DNA of 64,000 nt, taken from positions 232,501-296,500 of the forward strand of contig JAZDSV010000002.1 of NCBI GenBank assembly GCA_036784855.1. Direction: 5' to 3'. Position numbers and translations under genes: made by a program. How positions within the stretch are numbered: the stretch's first letter is position 1; each line of letters starts with the position of its first letter. This stretch comes from Aphelidium insulamus (taxonomy: Eukaryota; Aphelidiomycota; Aphelidea; Aphelidiaceae). Below are positions 53,396 through 63,174 of the stretch, in pieces. Under the pieces are notes generated by a model that worked only from the letters and a program-made list of their open reading frames with translations, did no database searches and was not told where the DNA came from.

Positions 53396-54544
53396 ATGTC
53401 TCTGTTCTCGAGCGCTCTGTATGCACTGGCCGCCTATGCCGCCACTGTTTCTGGCCAGGTGTCGACACTGGCTCCGGCTTCCGGCAATGTCACCTCGGAT
53501 GATGTGAAGGCGTTCTGCTCCTCCCGTCCCGTTGGCTTGTACTGCTCGCCGTGGTCCGTGCACCAGAAGATCGAGTGTCCCAGCGGCGAGTTCTTCACGT
53601 GCCCCAAGGCACCGAGCGAGTACTGCCAGGAGCGCGGCATTCTCAAGACATCCGGCTACAAGGGCGGCATTGCTCGCTGCGTGCCCTACCTGGACCCGGT
53701 GGCTGTGCAGTCCTTTTGCGACACATTCACCGAGGAGGGCACCTACTGCTATGGCGACTCGCAGAACAACATTCGCATTCAGTGCCCGACTGGCCTGATC
53801 TACAAGTGTGACAACAACCCGACTGCCGACACCAAGAAGTGCGACCAGACTCGTCCCAACTTGGCCACGTGTAAAATTGGTGGTGGCGGCGGTGTCGTAG
53901 GCGAGTGCACCTCTCTTCTCCTGCCGCCGGTGACTGTTACCGAAACTGTCTCGGCCACTTGCCCCGCCGCATCGACCGTCACTGTCACCGCTACCGAGGC
54001 CGTATTCACCACGTTTTTGACTGCTGAGACTGTCACCGAGTCTGCTACTGGCGACATGTCGACCGTTACCAGCACTCTCACTTTGACTTCGACTGGTGGG
54101 CCCGGTGCGGTCGCAACCTCAGTTTCCGTACTGGAGCCATCCAGCACGCCGACCCCCACTCCTGGCACCGTGTCGATTTCCTGCAACGGTACCCAACAAG
54201 TGATCACTACCCCGCCCGGATTGAATGTGACCTACCAATTTGTTGCCGATCCGTCGTCCGAGAGTGATGCGCGCACCAAGTGCACTGCGCTGGGCGGCCA
54301 GCTGCTCTCCATCGGTAGCTCGGATGAGCACTGGCGTCTGGGCCAATTGATCTGCTCGCCTGTATGGTACAGCACATGGGAAGGCAACAGTTACTCGGAC
54401 CCCAATGCCTGCATTGCACTGTTCCCCGGGGGTGCCACTGCCGGTACGTTTTATTGTGCTCCATGTAGACGTACTCAACCTTTTGCAGTGCCCAGTGGAG
54501 GCTGCACCGCATCGCTACCGGCCATCTGTAGCATTCCAAAGTGA
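53396..54544 (+). CDS. Secreted Cys-rich protein with Thr-rich stalk and C-type-lectin-like domain
   Basis: Signal peptide MSLFSSALYALAAYAATVSG. Two related Cys modules follow: KAFCSSRPVGLYCSPWSVHQ with KIECPSGEFFTCPKAP, and QSFCDTFTEEGTYCYGDSQN with IRIQCPTGLIYKCDNN; they share a C-x(7-8)-YC...I.CP.G....C pattern and look like an internal duplication. Then a Val/Thr-rich stalk of about 90 residues (TVTVTATEAVFTTFLTAETV), likely O-glycosylated, and a C-terminal C-type-lectin-like domain: DARTKCTALGGQLLSIGSSD, LICSPVWYSTWEG, ACIALFPG, CTASLPAICSIP. One intron, 46 nt, about 54443-54488. No anchor is visible. Could be a wall, cyst or surface-coat protein; that is inference. Confidence 0.75.
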   Translation: MSLFSSALYALAAYAATVSGQVSTLAPASGNVTSDDVKAFCSSRPVGLYCSPWSVHQKIECPSGEFFTCPKAPSEYCQERGILKTSGYKGGIARCVPYLDPVAVQSFCDTFTEEGTYCYGDSQNNIRIQCPTGLIYKCDNNPTADTKKCDQTRPNLATCKIGGGGGVVGECTSLLLPPVTVTETVSATCPAASTVTVTATEAVFTTFLTAETVTESATGDMSTVTSTLTLTSTGGPGAVATSVSVLEPSSTPTPTPGTVSISCNGTQQVITTPPGLNVTYQFVADPSSESDARTKCTALGGQLLSIGSSDEHWRLGQLICSPVWYSTWEGNSYSDPNACIALFPGGATAGTFYCAPCRRTQPFAVPSGGCTASLPAICSIPK

Positions 54545-54760
54545 TGAACCGAGCGGCACTGCAAGTTATCTACAATATCTTCATGTTAATGAATTTTTTT
54601 CTATTTAATTATTTCGGTTTACATATTTACATGTTATTACAGACTGGTCATATATACATGCCTACCATGATGTGAATTTGGTTCGTTCTATTTCACACTA
54701 AGGCCATTAAGTAATGCTAGTTGTCACTCTATTACTGCAACATTATGTAGATGAATAGTT

Positions 54761-55337
54761 CTAGTTGGACGCGACGAGAGCCGACGGGAGAACTGGCAGG
54801 CCAGACATCTCATTGGCGCACCCATCCAAATACTCTTCATAGTCAGTGCCAGACTTTTTGGCCGAGGACACCATGATCACGGACGTGGGACGCTTGGATG
54901 ACGCGGCTTGCCCGAGTGCCGATTTCGACGGCACGTAGCAGTACGGCACAGACGCCTCCTCGCACATGATGGGCAGGTGGGAAATAACATCGATGGGCGA
55001 GATGTCGGCCGCCAGAATCACGATGCCCTTCTCGCCCTTACGTATGGCCTTGCACACTTCCTTGACGCCGCGTTTTACGTGTTTCGCCTTGCTGGCTGCA
55101 TGCAATATTAATATTGTAAATAAATGTGCACAGACAACACGCGTACGCACCCTTCTTCACGGTCTTGAGCAGCTTCTTTATCAGCTTCTTGTCGGCCAGC
55201 GGCTGCGCAATTGGGGCCAGATTCTCCAGACGGACAGCTGGCGACGACGAAGACTCGTCATCGCTGTGCACTGTGGCGGCGGTGTCCTTTTCCTTCTTGC
55301 TGGACTTTTCCTTCTTCGACGACGACGATTTGGCCAT
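54761..55337 (-). CDS. NHP2: NHP2, H/ACA snoRNP protein (L7Ae family)
   Basis: NHP2 is a core protein of H/ACA snoRNPs that guide pseudouridylation. Exon 1 has a Lys/Ser-rich tail then [21 protein letters not shown] 51-nt intron (about 55098-55148) leads to [58 protein letters not shown] and [10 protein letters not shown], all family-diagnostic. The basic N-terminal tail is longer than in yeast. Start at 55337. It is divergent from adenylosuccinate synthetase, with 187 bp between start codons and a homopurine tract between. Confidence 0.93.
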
Positions 55338-55524
55338 TGTTAAAGTGGAAGCGCGTCGCGATGAGGGAAAAAAGAAAGACAGAAAAAAAACAAGGGAAGA
55401 AAAGAAGAAAGACAGAAAAAAAACAAGGGAAGAAAAGAAGAAAGATAAGAAAAAAGAAAACCATAGAATAATATCACGAAGCAAGAATAGAAATCGACAC
55501 GTGCCAACCTTACAGCGCATTAAA
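55338..55524. promoter_or_regulatory. Bidirectional promoter of NHP2 and adenylosuccinate synthetase with homopurine repeat
   Basis: About 55363-55462 is almost pure purine on the plus strand and contains about two and a half copies of a 41-bp unit (gaaagacagaaaaaaaac, aagggaagaaaagaa). On the NHP2 coding strand this is a CT-rich leader. The Lys-rich and Phe-rich frames across it are not genes. Confidence 0.6.
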
Positions 55525-57163
<1,639 letters not shown>

Positions 57164-57337
57164 ATCGACACCATCTTCAAATAGAGTACATCAGCTGCTA
57201 TATTATATGAACTAGAGGAGGATACAATCGAAACTGCACAGCAACAATTCCACTGCAATCCATTCCCAGGTCAGAAACCGGCAGACTGAAACAGAGAAGA
57301 AATTGAGTCACAGTCGCACACACACCGCGCAGACAGC

Positions 57338-57922
57338 ATGACCAAGGGAACCCACAACAAAGGTGCTTTTCACTTGTCTACCCTGCGTATACACATATAG
57401 TTGTACTCACACATCATGCTGGCGGCAGGCGATGCAGGCAAAAAGTCTGCCACCAACGGCCACGGCCACGGCGGCGTGGTGCAGGTGGTCTGGCGAAAGC
57501 GGGAGAAGGACACCAGCGTGGAGAAGTGCCCCGAGTTTATCATCATGTGCAACCCTGGTGCGTCACTAGTGGTGTGCGGTGAGCATATCATCATCACTCA
57601 CAGTGCAGGCATGATTGAAAAGTACCGGAGTGACAAGTCTATTCCGCTCGTGGACGTTGTGCAGACGTTCGATGTGCTCACGTCGGCCACCGGCGGCACA
57701 CAAGGCATCCTCACCCGCCCCTCGCACCAGCAGCTGGACCAGTACTTTTCCACCCACAATGAGCAGGATGTGGTCAAGGTGGGTGCAGTGCTACATATTT
57801 TGATCTATGTATTTAAATGCTGACACTTGCAGTTCATTGTGGATAACGGCACGGTGATGGGCGAGCACTCGCACGGAATCGCCAAGCTGGGCTCTGTTGG
57901 CACCAGTGGAACGCCGCGTTAA
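57338..57922 (+). CDS. RTC3/SBDS-domain (FYSH fold) small protein
   Basis: A first exon (MTKGTHNK) splices over 69 nt to GDAGKKSATN, which I prefer over a start at 57416 because the junction is in frame and gives a clean lead-in. The domain: VVQVVWRKREKDTSVEKC, IPLVDVVQTFDVLTSATGGT, QGILTRPSHQQLDQYF, and after an intron (about 57779-57833) FIVDNGTVMGEHSHG. The Trp near the start, the P..VVqtF.V block, the QG.L.rps..QL...F block and the final NGT match the single-domain SBDS relatives such as yeast RTC3. Those are linked to RNA metabolism and stress; the exact role is not known. Confidence 0.75.
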
Positions 57923-57968
57923 AGCGGCTGTGCATTTGTCTGCCATGGAATGCAGCGTACAGTTCAAG

Positions 57969-58084
57969 TACATATAACCGTGTCAACTTGCACATTCACC
58001 GTATTTATCTTATTCAGACACTGTATTTGTACAATTATTACCGTGTACATATAACTGTGTCAACTTGCACATTCACTGTATTTA
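57969..58084. repeat. 39-bp direct repeat downstream of the RTC3-like gene
   Basis: Copies at 57969-58007 and 58046-58084 (tacatataac...attcac.gtattta) differ at two positions. AT-rich, with no coding potential. Confidence 0.9.
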
Positions 58085-58305
58085 CAGAGACAAAATATTT
58101 AAGCAGCTAAGCCGCAATTGCATAGAAGCAGCATGTCAGCGCGAGTCACCCGCGGGCGCACAGACAAACAACATCCCAAGATGGCCGCTTGATGCGTCTC
58201 ACAACCTTCACACACAGCTGGAGTCTGGCAGCACGCCATCAATGACTATGTCTCGAACGCCACCCTTGCGTGACCTTGCAGCTCCTTTGCCTCCGCCAAA
58301 CAGTG

Positions 58306-58662
58306 TCAGTACAGCGTGGGCACCGGCGGCGACACTGAGTCTGCATTGGACGAACTGGCAGACATTATGCGCAACAATGCTTCCCTGGTCAGCAAGGTGA
58401 GCAGTGGCGCCACCAGCAGGTTCCCGCGAATGTACATAATTTCACCAGTTACACACGGACACAACGCACGACAACTGTGAAGCGATTCATATTCATAAAG
58501 GCGGAAATAGGCGGTGGCCTCCTCTCGACGCTCTGGCGCATGCTTGTCCGGGTGATGCGTCAGGGCCTGGCGGCGGTAAGCGCGCTTAATAGCGTCCGCT
58601 GACGCGTCGGGCGCCACGTCCAGCACCGCATAGTGGCATTTCATGCCGTTGTCACTGTGCAA
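58306..58662 (-). pseudogene. Truncated J-domain (DnaJ) fragment
   Basis: Minus-strand frame starting near 58662: KCHYAVLDVAPDASADAIKR, then AYRRQALTHHPDKHAPERRE with the HPD catalytic motif, then ATAYFRL. At that point (about 58500) the J-domain sequence stops: the last helix is missing, no GT donor lies at the break, and the remaining frame (YEYESLHSCRALCPC...) is unlike a J-protein. On the opposite strand, 58270-58400 holds a protein-like stretch (FASAKQCQYSVGTGGDTESA, LDELADIMRNNASLVSK) that also runs into a stop and ends at an apparent donor. Both look like remnants abutting each other. Confidence 0.5.
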
Positions 58663-58911
58663 TATGTATCCAATAGATTTCGTTTAAATAAATATATTAT
58701 TGATATATATGTACTAGGATATATGATATAGATGTACTAGGATGATATGAATTTATTATTACAGGCGACTGTAAATGTGGGAGTTAGTATGGACATGCTC
58801 TCGCAACATACTGGAAACTTACGAGGAAACGAGAACAACGACCCAAAGACAACAACCTGACCCCTAAAAGTCAGCATAGTTGCGTTTAAACAGAGCAAAT
58901 AGCTACCAAGT

Positions 58912-60084
58912 TCAGTTATGGAACAGCCGATCGTAAATGATGCGGTAATTGGTCGAAACGTTTAACTTCTCAAACGCAGACTTGATGTCCGACTGGCTGG
59001 GGTTGCTATGCACAACACGGGTCGACAAAGCACTATATTCACTGTAGACCCAGCGAACAAGGTCAGCATCATCGTCGCGCGAGGCAGCAACTCGTGCTCG
59101 ATAGTCAAAGGTTGTTTCCGAGTTGTTTCGACTAACCGACGCCTCAACTTGAAGCATGAACATTTCGAGCAATTGGCGAAGTATCACCTTGTCATACAGT
59201 TGTAGCCGCTGCACCTCAGATTCTAGATGTCCAACGCGTCCGGTAAGCTCGCAGTTATTTTCACGAAGCTCGCGGATTTCTTCGGTTAGTTCAGTGTTGT
59301 TTTCACGAAGCTCGCGGATTTCGTCGGTTAAGTCAGTGTTGTTGTCGGTCAGGTCAGCGTTTTTGTCACGAAGCTCACGGATTTCGCTGGTGTTTTTGTC
59401 GGCAATCTTTTGTATACGCTCGACTTGCTCTTTAACCTCTTTTTTTAGATCCCGTACCATTTTGTAAAGCTCAGTTTCTTTTAATGCCGTAACGGAAGCG
59501 TTACACATTTCCAGCGCTTCGCGCTCCTTATTCAGATCAGACTGCAAATCATCGACATCCTTCTGTGCTTTTTTAAGCTGAACACAAACAGAATCACGAG
59601 ACGCTTCGCCGGTAACGGGAAATAACAAGTACCGATAGGTATTTTCCTTAACTGCCTTATTGTACCAGTCACTAACTGTCGTGTCCAAATCGACCAATGG
59701 AATTAGTTTGCAGTGCTGCTTCTGAATAGAATTGAACCCGATGTTCCACTCGTTTGCGCGCGTGCGCAGTTCATCGTTGAATCTGCTTGAGTCCAGCACC
59801 TGCCGAATTGTCGGATCACCTTCGCTCGAGGGTACGTAAATTATGCACTGCGGGTCCATCAGGCCATAAACTATCGCTGTAGTTTTGTTTTTCTCCTGCT
59901 CGGGCACGTCGATCTGAACTCGATCGGTCAAATCTTGCAATATTTTCATCTTATCGGCGGCGATGCGAGCTCGCATGGCGGCTTTTTTGGCTTTGACACC
60001 GTTTGAAGGCATAATTATATACGTCGGTGCCGGATCGTCTAAAAAGGCCGCATAAGCGTTCGTAACACGAAATACGGCAATCAT
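58912..60084 (-). CDS. Uncharacterised intronless coiled-coil protein
   Basis: A single uninterrupted frame of 390 residues, unusual in this intron-rich window. N-terminal basic helix (VKAKKAAMRARIAADKMKIL), a globular part (IVYGLMDPQCIIYVPSSEGD, WNIGFNSIQKQHCKLIPLVD), then a coiled coil of about 150 residues that includes 14-residue repeats of the form EIRELRENNTELTE; at DNA level these are 42-bp tandem units at about 59258-59385. The C-terminal domain reads NNSETTFDYRARVAASRDDD, LVRWVYSEYSALSTRVV, FEKLNVSTNYRIIYDRLFHN. No family recognised. It lies beside a 195-bp satellite. Alternative start at the Met of MPSNGVKAKK (60012). Could be a mobile-element or recently acquired gene. Confidence 0.6.
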   Translation of the reverse strand: MIAVFRVTNAYAAFLDDPAPTYIIMPSNGVKAKKAAMRARIAADKMKILQDLTDRVQIDVPEQEKNKTTAIVYGLMDPQCIIYVPSSEGDPTIRQVLDSSRFNDELRTRANEWNIGFNSIQKQHCKLIPLVDLDTTVSDWYNKAVKENTYRYLLFPVTGEASRDSVCVQLKKAQKDVDDLQSDLNKEREALEMCNASVTALKETELYKMVRDLKKEVKEQVERIQKIADKNTSEIRELRDKNADLTDNNTDLTDEIRELRENNTELTEEIRELRENNCELTGRVGHLESEVQRLQLYDKVILRQLLEMFMLQVEASVSRNNSETTFDYRARVAASRDDDADLVRWVYSEYSALSTRVVHSNPSQSDIKSAFEKLNVSTNYRIIYDRLFHN

Positions 60085-60179
60085 GGTTTACCAGACACGG
60101 AGAAAACGTTAGACAGCTGGAATCGAGCCAAAAAAAAACCACAGCCAGGTGATACGTCCGTAAATAAACCGGTACAGAT

Positions 60180-60960
60180 GGAAACTGGATAGCTGTCCGC
60201 GAAGCCCACAAGTGAGGTCGAGTACGTATATGGGATGGATACGCACGATATAGAACGTCAAGTGGACGCAAACAGATGGGTGCGTGCCTGCGAAACGAAG
60301 CGAAAAGGGATGCGGGCGCGTATATCGGAAGTCAAGCACGAAGAAAACACGTCTAGCAGACGCAAGTTCAAATAAATGCTTAGATAGGTGTCCACGAAGC
60401 CTATAAGTGAGCTCAAACACGTATATGGGATGGATACGCACGATATAGAACGTCAAGTGGACGCAAACAGATGGGTGCGTGCCTGCGAAACGAAGCGAAA
60501 AGGGATGCGGGCGCGTATATCGGAAGTCAAGCACGAAGAAAACACGTCTAGCAGACGCAAGTTCAAATAAATGCTTAGATAGGTGTCCACGAAGCCTATA
60601 AGTGAGCTCAAGTACGAATATGGGATGGATACGCACGATATAGAAGTCAAGTGGACGCAAACAGATGGGTGCGTGCCTGCGAAACGAAGCGAAAAGGGAT
60701 GCGGGCGCGTATATCGGAAGTCAAGCACGAAGAAAACACGTCTAGCAGACGCAAGTTCAAATAAATGCTTAGATAGGTGTCCACGAAGCCTATAAGTGAG
60801 CTCAAGTACGAATATGGGATGGATACGCACGATATAGAACGTCAAGTGGACGCAAACGCGTAGGTGCGTGTCTGCGAAACGAAGCGAGCGTGTATCGTGT
60901 ACGTGTAGACGTGATCCTTACACGTCTAGCAGACGCAAGCGAGTATGCGAAGCCTAAAAT
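60180..60960. repeat. 195-bp tandem repeat (satellite), about 3.5 units
   Basis: Unit boundaries at about 60196, 60391, 60586 and 60780 give periods of 195, 195 and 194 bp (one unit lacks a c). Units 2 and 3 are almost identical; the fourth decays after about 90 bp. The unit contains gggatggatacgcacgat and agcagacgcaagttcaaata. An imperfect tail includes a hairpin with 8-bp arms at 60906-60928. Repetitive frames across it on both strands come from the 195-nt (multiple of three) period and are not genes. Confidence 0.92.
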
Positions 60961-61853
60961 GAGAGAGAGCGCGTACATGGGATGGATACATACTTCTGCT
61001 AAAGAAACGTGACGTTGCCGCGCCGGCTAAATAGCGGTTAAACTATCAAAGCAAGGGTTAGGGGAGTCGGTCAGGTGATCCTTTTACGGGTGAAGACTTT
61101 CGTATATAGGACATGGCAGGTCACGCACAGGCGCGAGTCGCGTCCTCGTGGTCAGTCCTCATCCCTTACCGAAGCCCCCGTGTTGCCACCCGCTGTCTAT
61201 GGTGCATACCTACATAAAAATAATAAAAAACCGAAGGCCAAATGAGGACCATAATATAAAAAACCTGAGGACCAAAACCGAACGGTTCCTCTCGGTACAG
61301 CCGCTCAAGCCGGGTTCGACTCGCTCGTAACAACACTGCGAACAAATGAGCTTGCTTAGGCACAAGACTTCACATTAATCACATATGTTTGGCACTGCAC
61401 ACTCGCTCAGAGACCTAGTCAGCGTAGATACCTATAAAACTGTCACACTGCTTTTTAAGTGACTCTATTCAAGTGCTAAGCTTCACATTAGATGCTCCCT
61501 GTTTTTAGCAACTACAACCGTGCATGTGTCATACAAAACCCTTCCGTGAATATCACCGTAATGCGATTCTGGGCACGATTCACATTTTCCGGCATTCCAG
61601 ACTTGTTGGCGCGAAAGTCAACAATGCACCACTCATTGAGTGCAAGTGGGTTGTATTTTCCGGAGAGGAAGAAAAGCGCTGGTAGTGGCCGTTGAATCGA
61701 TCCCCTTTAATGAGCAATCCAATCCCATAACGAAGATTGTAGAAATCGATTTCGCCTGGGACTAATCTTATTCAGACACTGCATTATGAACATATTAAAT
61801 ATTTCTCCATATCCATCCATTCACTGTATTATGCAATGAGACAACAACAACAA
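60961..61853. other. Intergenic region without a supported gene
   Basis: Mixed sequence between the satellite and the methyltransferase 3' end. A gggttcgactc at about 61313 resembles a tRNA B box but lacks matching arms. A CAA run lies at about 61843-61853. Confidence 0.55.
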
Positions 61854-61879
61854 CGCCTTTGACAAAGTTGTCAAAGGCG
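61854..61879. terminator. Perfect 12-bp hairpin overlapping a stop codon
   Basis: Arms 61854-61865 (cgcctttgacaa) and 61868-61879 (exact reverse complement) with only two bases between. It covers the last two codons and TGA of the methyltransferase gene and the first part of its 3' UTR. The 'terminator' label only records position; its function is unknown. Confidence 0.6.
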
Positions 61880-63121
61880 CGCGGTCTCGGCAGCGCGGCG
61901 AAACACCCACTGCACGATTATGCAGCGCTTGTCACTGATATTCTGTGCCATGTTGCCGGAGCGCTGCTTGGCATCCGCGCCCATTACCATGCGCATGCTG
62001 AGTGCTGTCCTGTTGACCTTCTGCACATCTTCATACCACGCCAGACTCTGGTCCGTGACATCCGTGTAGGCCAGCTCCTCGAAGCCGGCCGCCGTGACAA
62101 GCTCGCGCATTGCCTGCCGCGTCAGCAGGGTGCGCGCCTCGTCGGGTCCGCGTGCAAACGGCACCGGGTACAGCAGGTCGGCGAGGGGCGGTGAGTAGCG
62201 CGGTCCAGCCAGTATTTCGTGCATGGCCAGCCGGCTGCCGGGGGTGCGCAGCGTTGCCGCCAACTGCCGAAACAGTCGCGGCTTGTCGGCATTGGCCACG
62301 TGCATGCAGACGTGCTGCATCCAGGCACAGCTCAGGTCGGGTCCTGCTGTGGGTATGCCTGTGGCTGCAGATGTGTCGGTGTCTGGTTGCTGTAGCGCCT
62401 TGTCCAACTGCAGCATGTCGCCCTCCACGAACCACACGCGGCAGCCGGGTGGTGCCTTCGGAACACCACCGCTGCCGTCCCGTGTCTGCAGCAGCCAGTT
62501 GTCCAGACGCAGTTGTTGGACGTCAGGCGAGTCGGCACCCTGCGTGTCGGTAGTGGCCACCAGCCGTGTCAGGGCGCGCGCAGCCTCGACAAACTCGGGC
62601 AGCGCCTCCACGCCCACCACGTCGCACCCGTACTGCGCCGCCAGATGTCTCGCAGCACCGCCCAGACCGCTGCCGAGGTCCAGCACGCGGTCACCACGGC
62701 TCACACCGGCCAGTCTTGCCAGCTGCCTTGTGGCGGCATTCCCGCCCACATGGTACTCGTCAATGGGGGACAGGGCGGCCAGACGGTGTGCGGGCGGCAC
62801 CGTGGCCAGTGCCCGTTGCGCCTCCTCCACCACGCGCTTGGCGGAGAAGCGCGTGCTGGAGATGTAGTTGTGCTCGATGGCGGCGGCATTGGACCCCAGC
62901 TGGACAGGCGGCACGCCCATGGCAACGTCGACCGCACTGGCCGTCACAGCTTGTCCGCCAACTGCGTGCCCTCCACAGCTGATACCCGCCGCCGTCGCCA
63001 CTCCGCGCCTCGCCTTGCCGGTACTCACTACTGCGCAGACACTCTGAGAGCGCACCCCGAGCAGCGGCCGCAGTCTACACAGCATCTTGCACCACCGACG
63101 CCGTGAGAAGCGCGCTGACAC
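61871..63121 (-). CDS. Class I SAM methyltransferase, probably mitochondrial
   Basis: A single exon of 416 residues. The N-terminus is Arg-rich and acid-free (MSARFSRRRWCKMLCRLRPL), consistent with a mitochondrial presequence. The methyltransferase core starts SPIDEYHVGGNAATRQLARL, then GDRVLDLGSGLGGAARHLAA (motif I, DLGSGLGG), DVVGVEALPEFVEAARALTR (motif II), VWFVEGDMLQLD and a catalytic-core block LSCAWMQHVCMHVANADKPR, then LRTPGSRLAMHEILAGP and VTAAGFEELAYTDVTDQS. The DEYHxGG lead-in resembles glycine/sarcosine/dimethylglycine N-methyltransferases and related type-11 enzymes. The substrate is not certain. Met at 63085 is an alternative start. Divergent from the NYN gene with 53 bp between starts. 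Confidence 0.75.
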   Translation of the reverse strand: MSARFSRRRWCKMLCRLRPLLGVRSQSVCAVVSTGKARRGVATAAGISCGGHAVGGQAVTASAVDVAMGVPPVQLGSNAAAIEHNYISSTRFSAKRVVEEAQRALATVPPAHRLAALSPIDEYHVGGNAATRQLARLAGVSRGDRVLDLGSGLGGAARHLAAQYGCDVVGVEALPEFVEAARALTRLVATTDTQGADSPDVQQLRLDNWLLQTRDGSGGVPKAPPGCRVWFVEGDMLQLDKALQQPDTDTSAATGIPTAGPDLSCAWMQHVCMHVANADKPRLFRQLAATLRTPGSRLAMHEILAGPRYSPPLADLLYPVPFARGPDEARTLLTRQAMRELVTAAGFEELAYTDVTDQSLAWYEDVQKVNRTALSMRMVMGADAKQRSGNMAQNISDKRCIIVQWVFRRAAETARL

Positions 63122-63174
63122 ACCACTTCACGCCGCACAACTTCACGCCGTGCCACGCCGCGCCACGCACCGTC

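Noticed and set aside
60109-60845. Repetitive 130-183 codon frames on the minus strand
   Set aside because: Created by the 195-bp satellite, whose period is a multiple of three; the 194-bp unit breaks them and the composition is not protein-like.
61300-61335. tRNA-like B box (gggttcgactc)
   Set aside because: Flanking bases do not form a T-stem and no A box or acceptor stem is found upstream.
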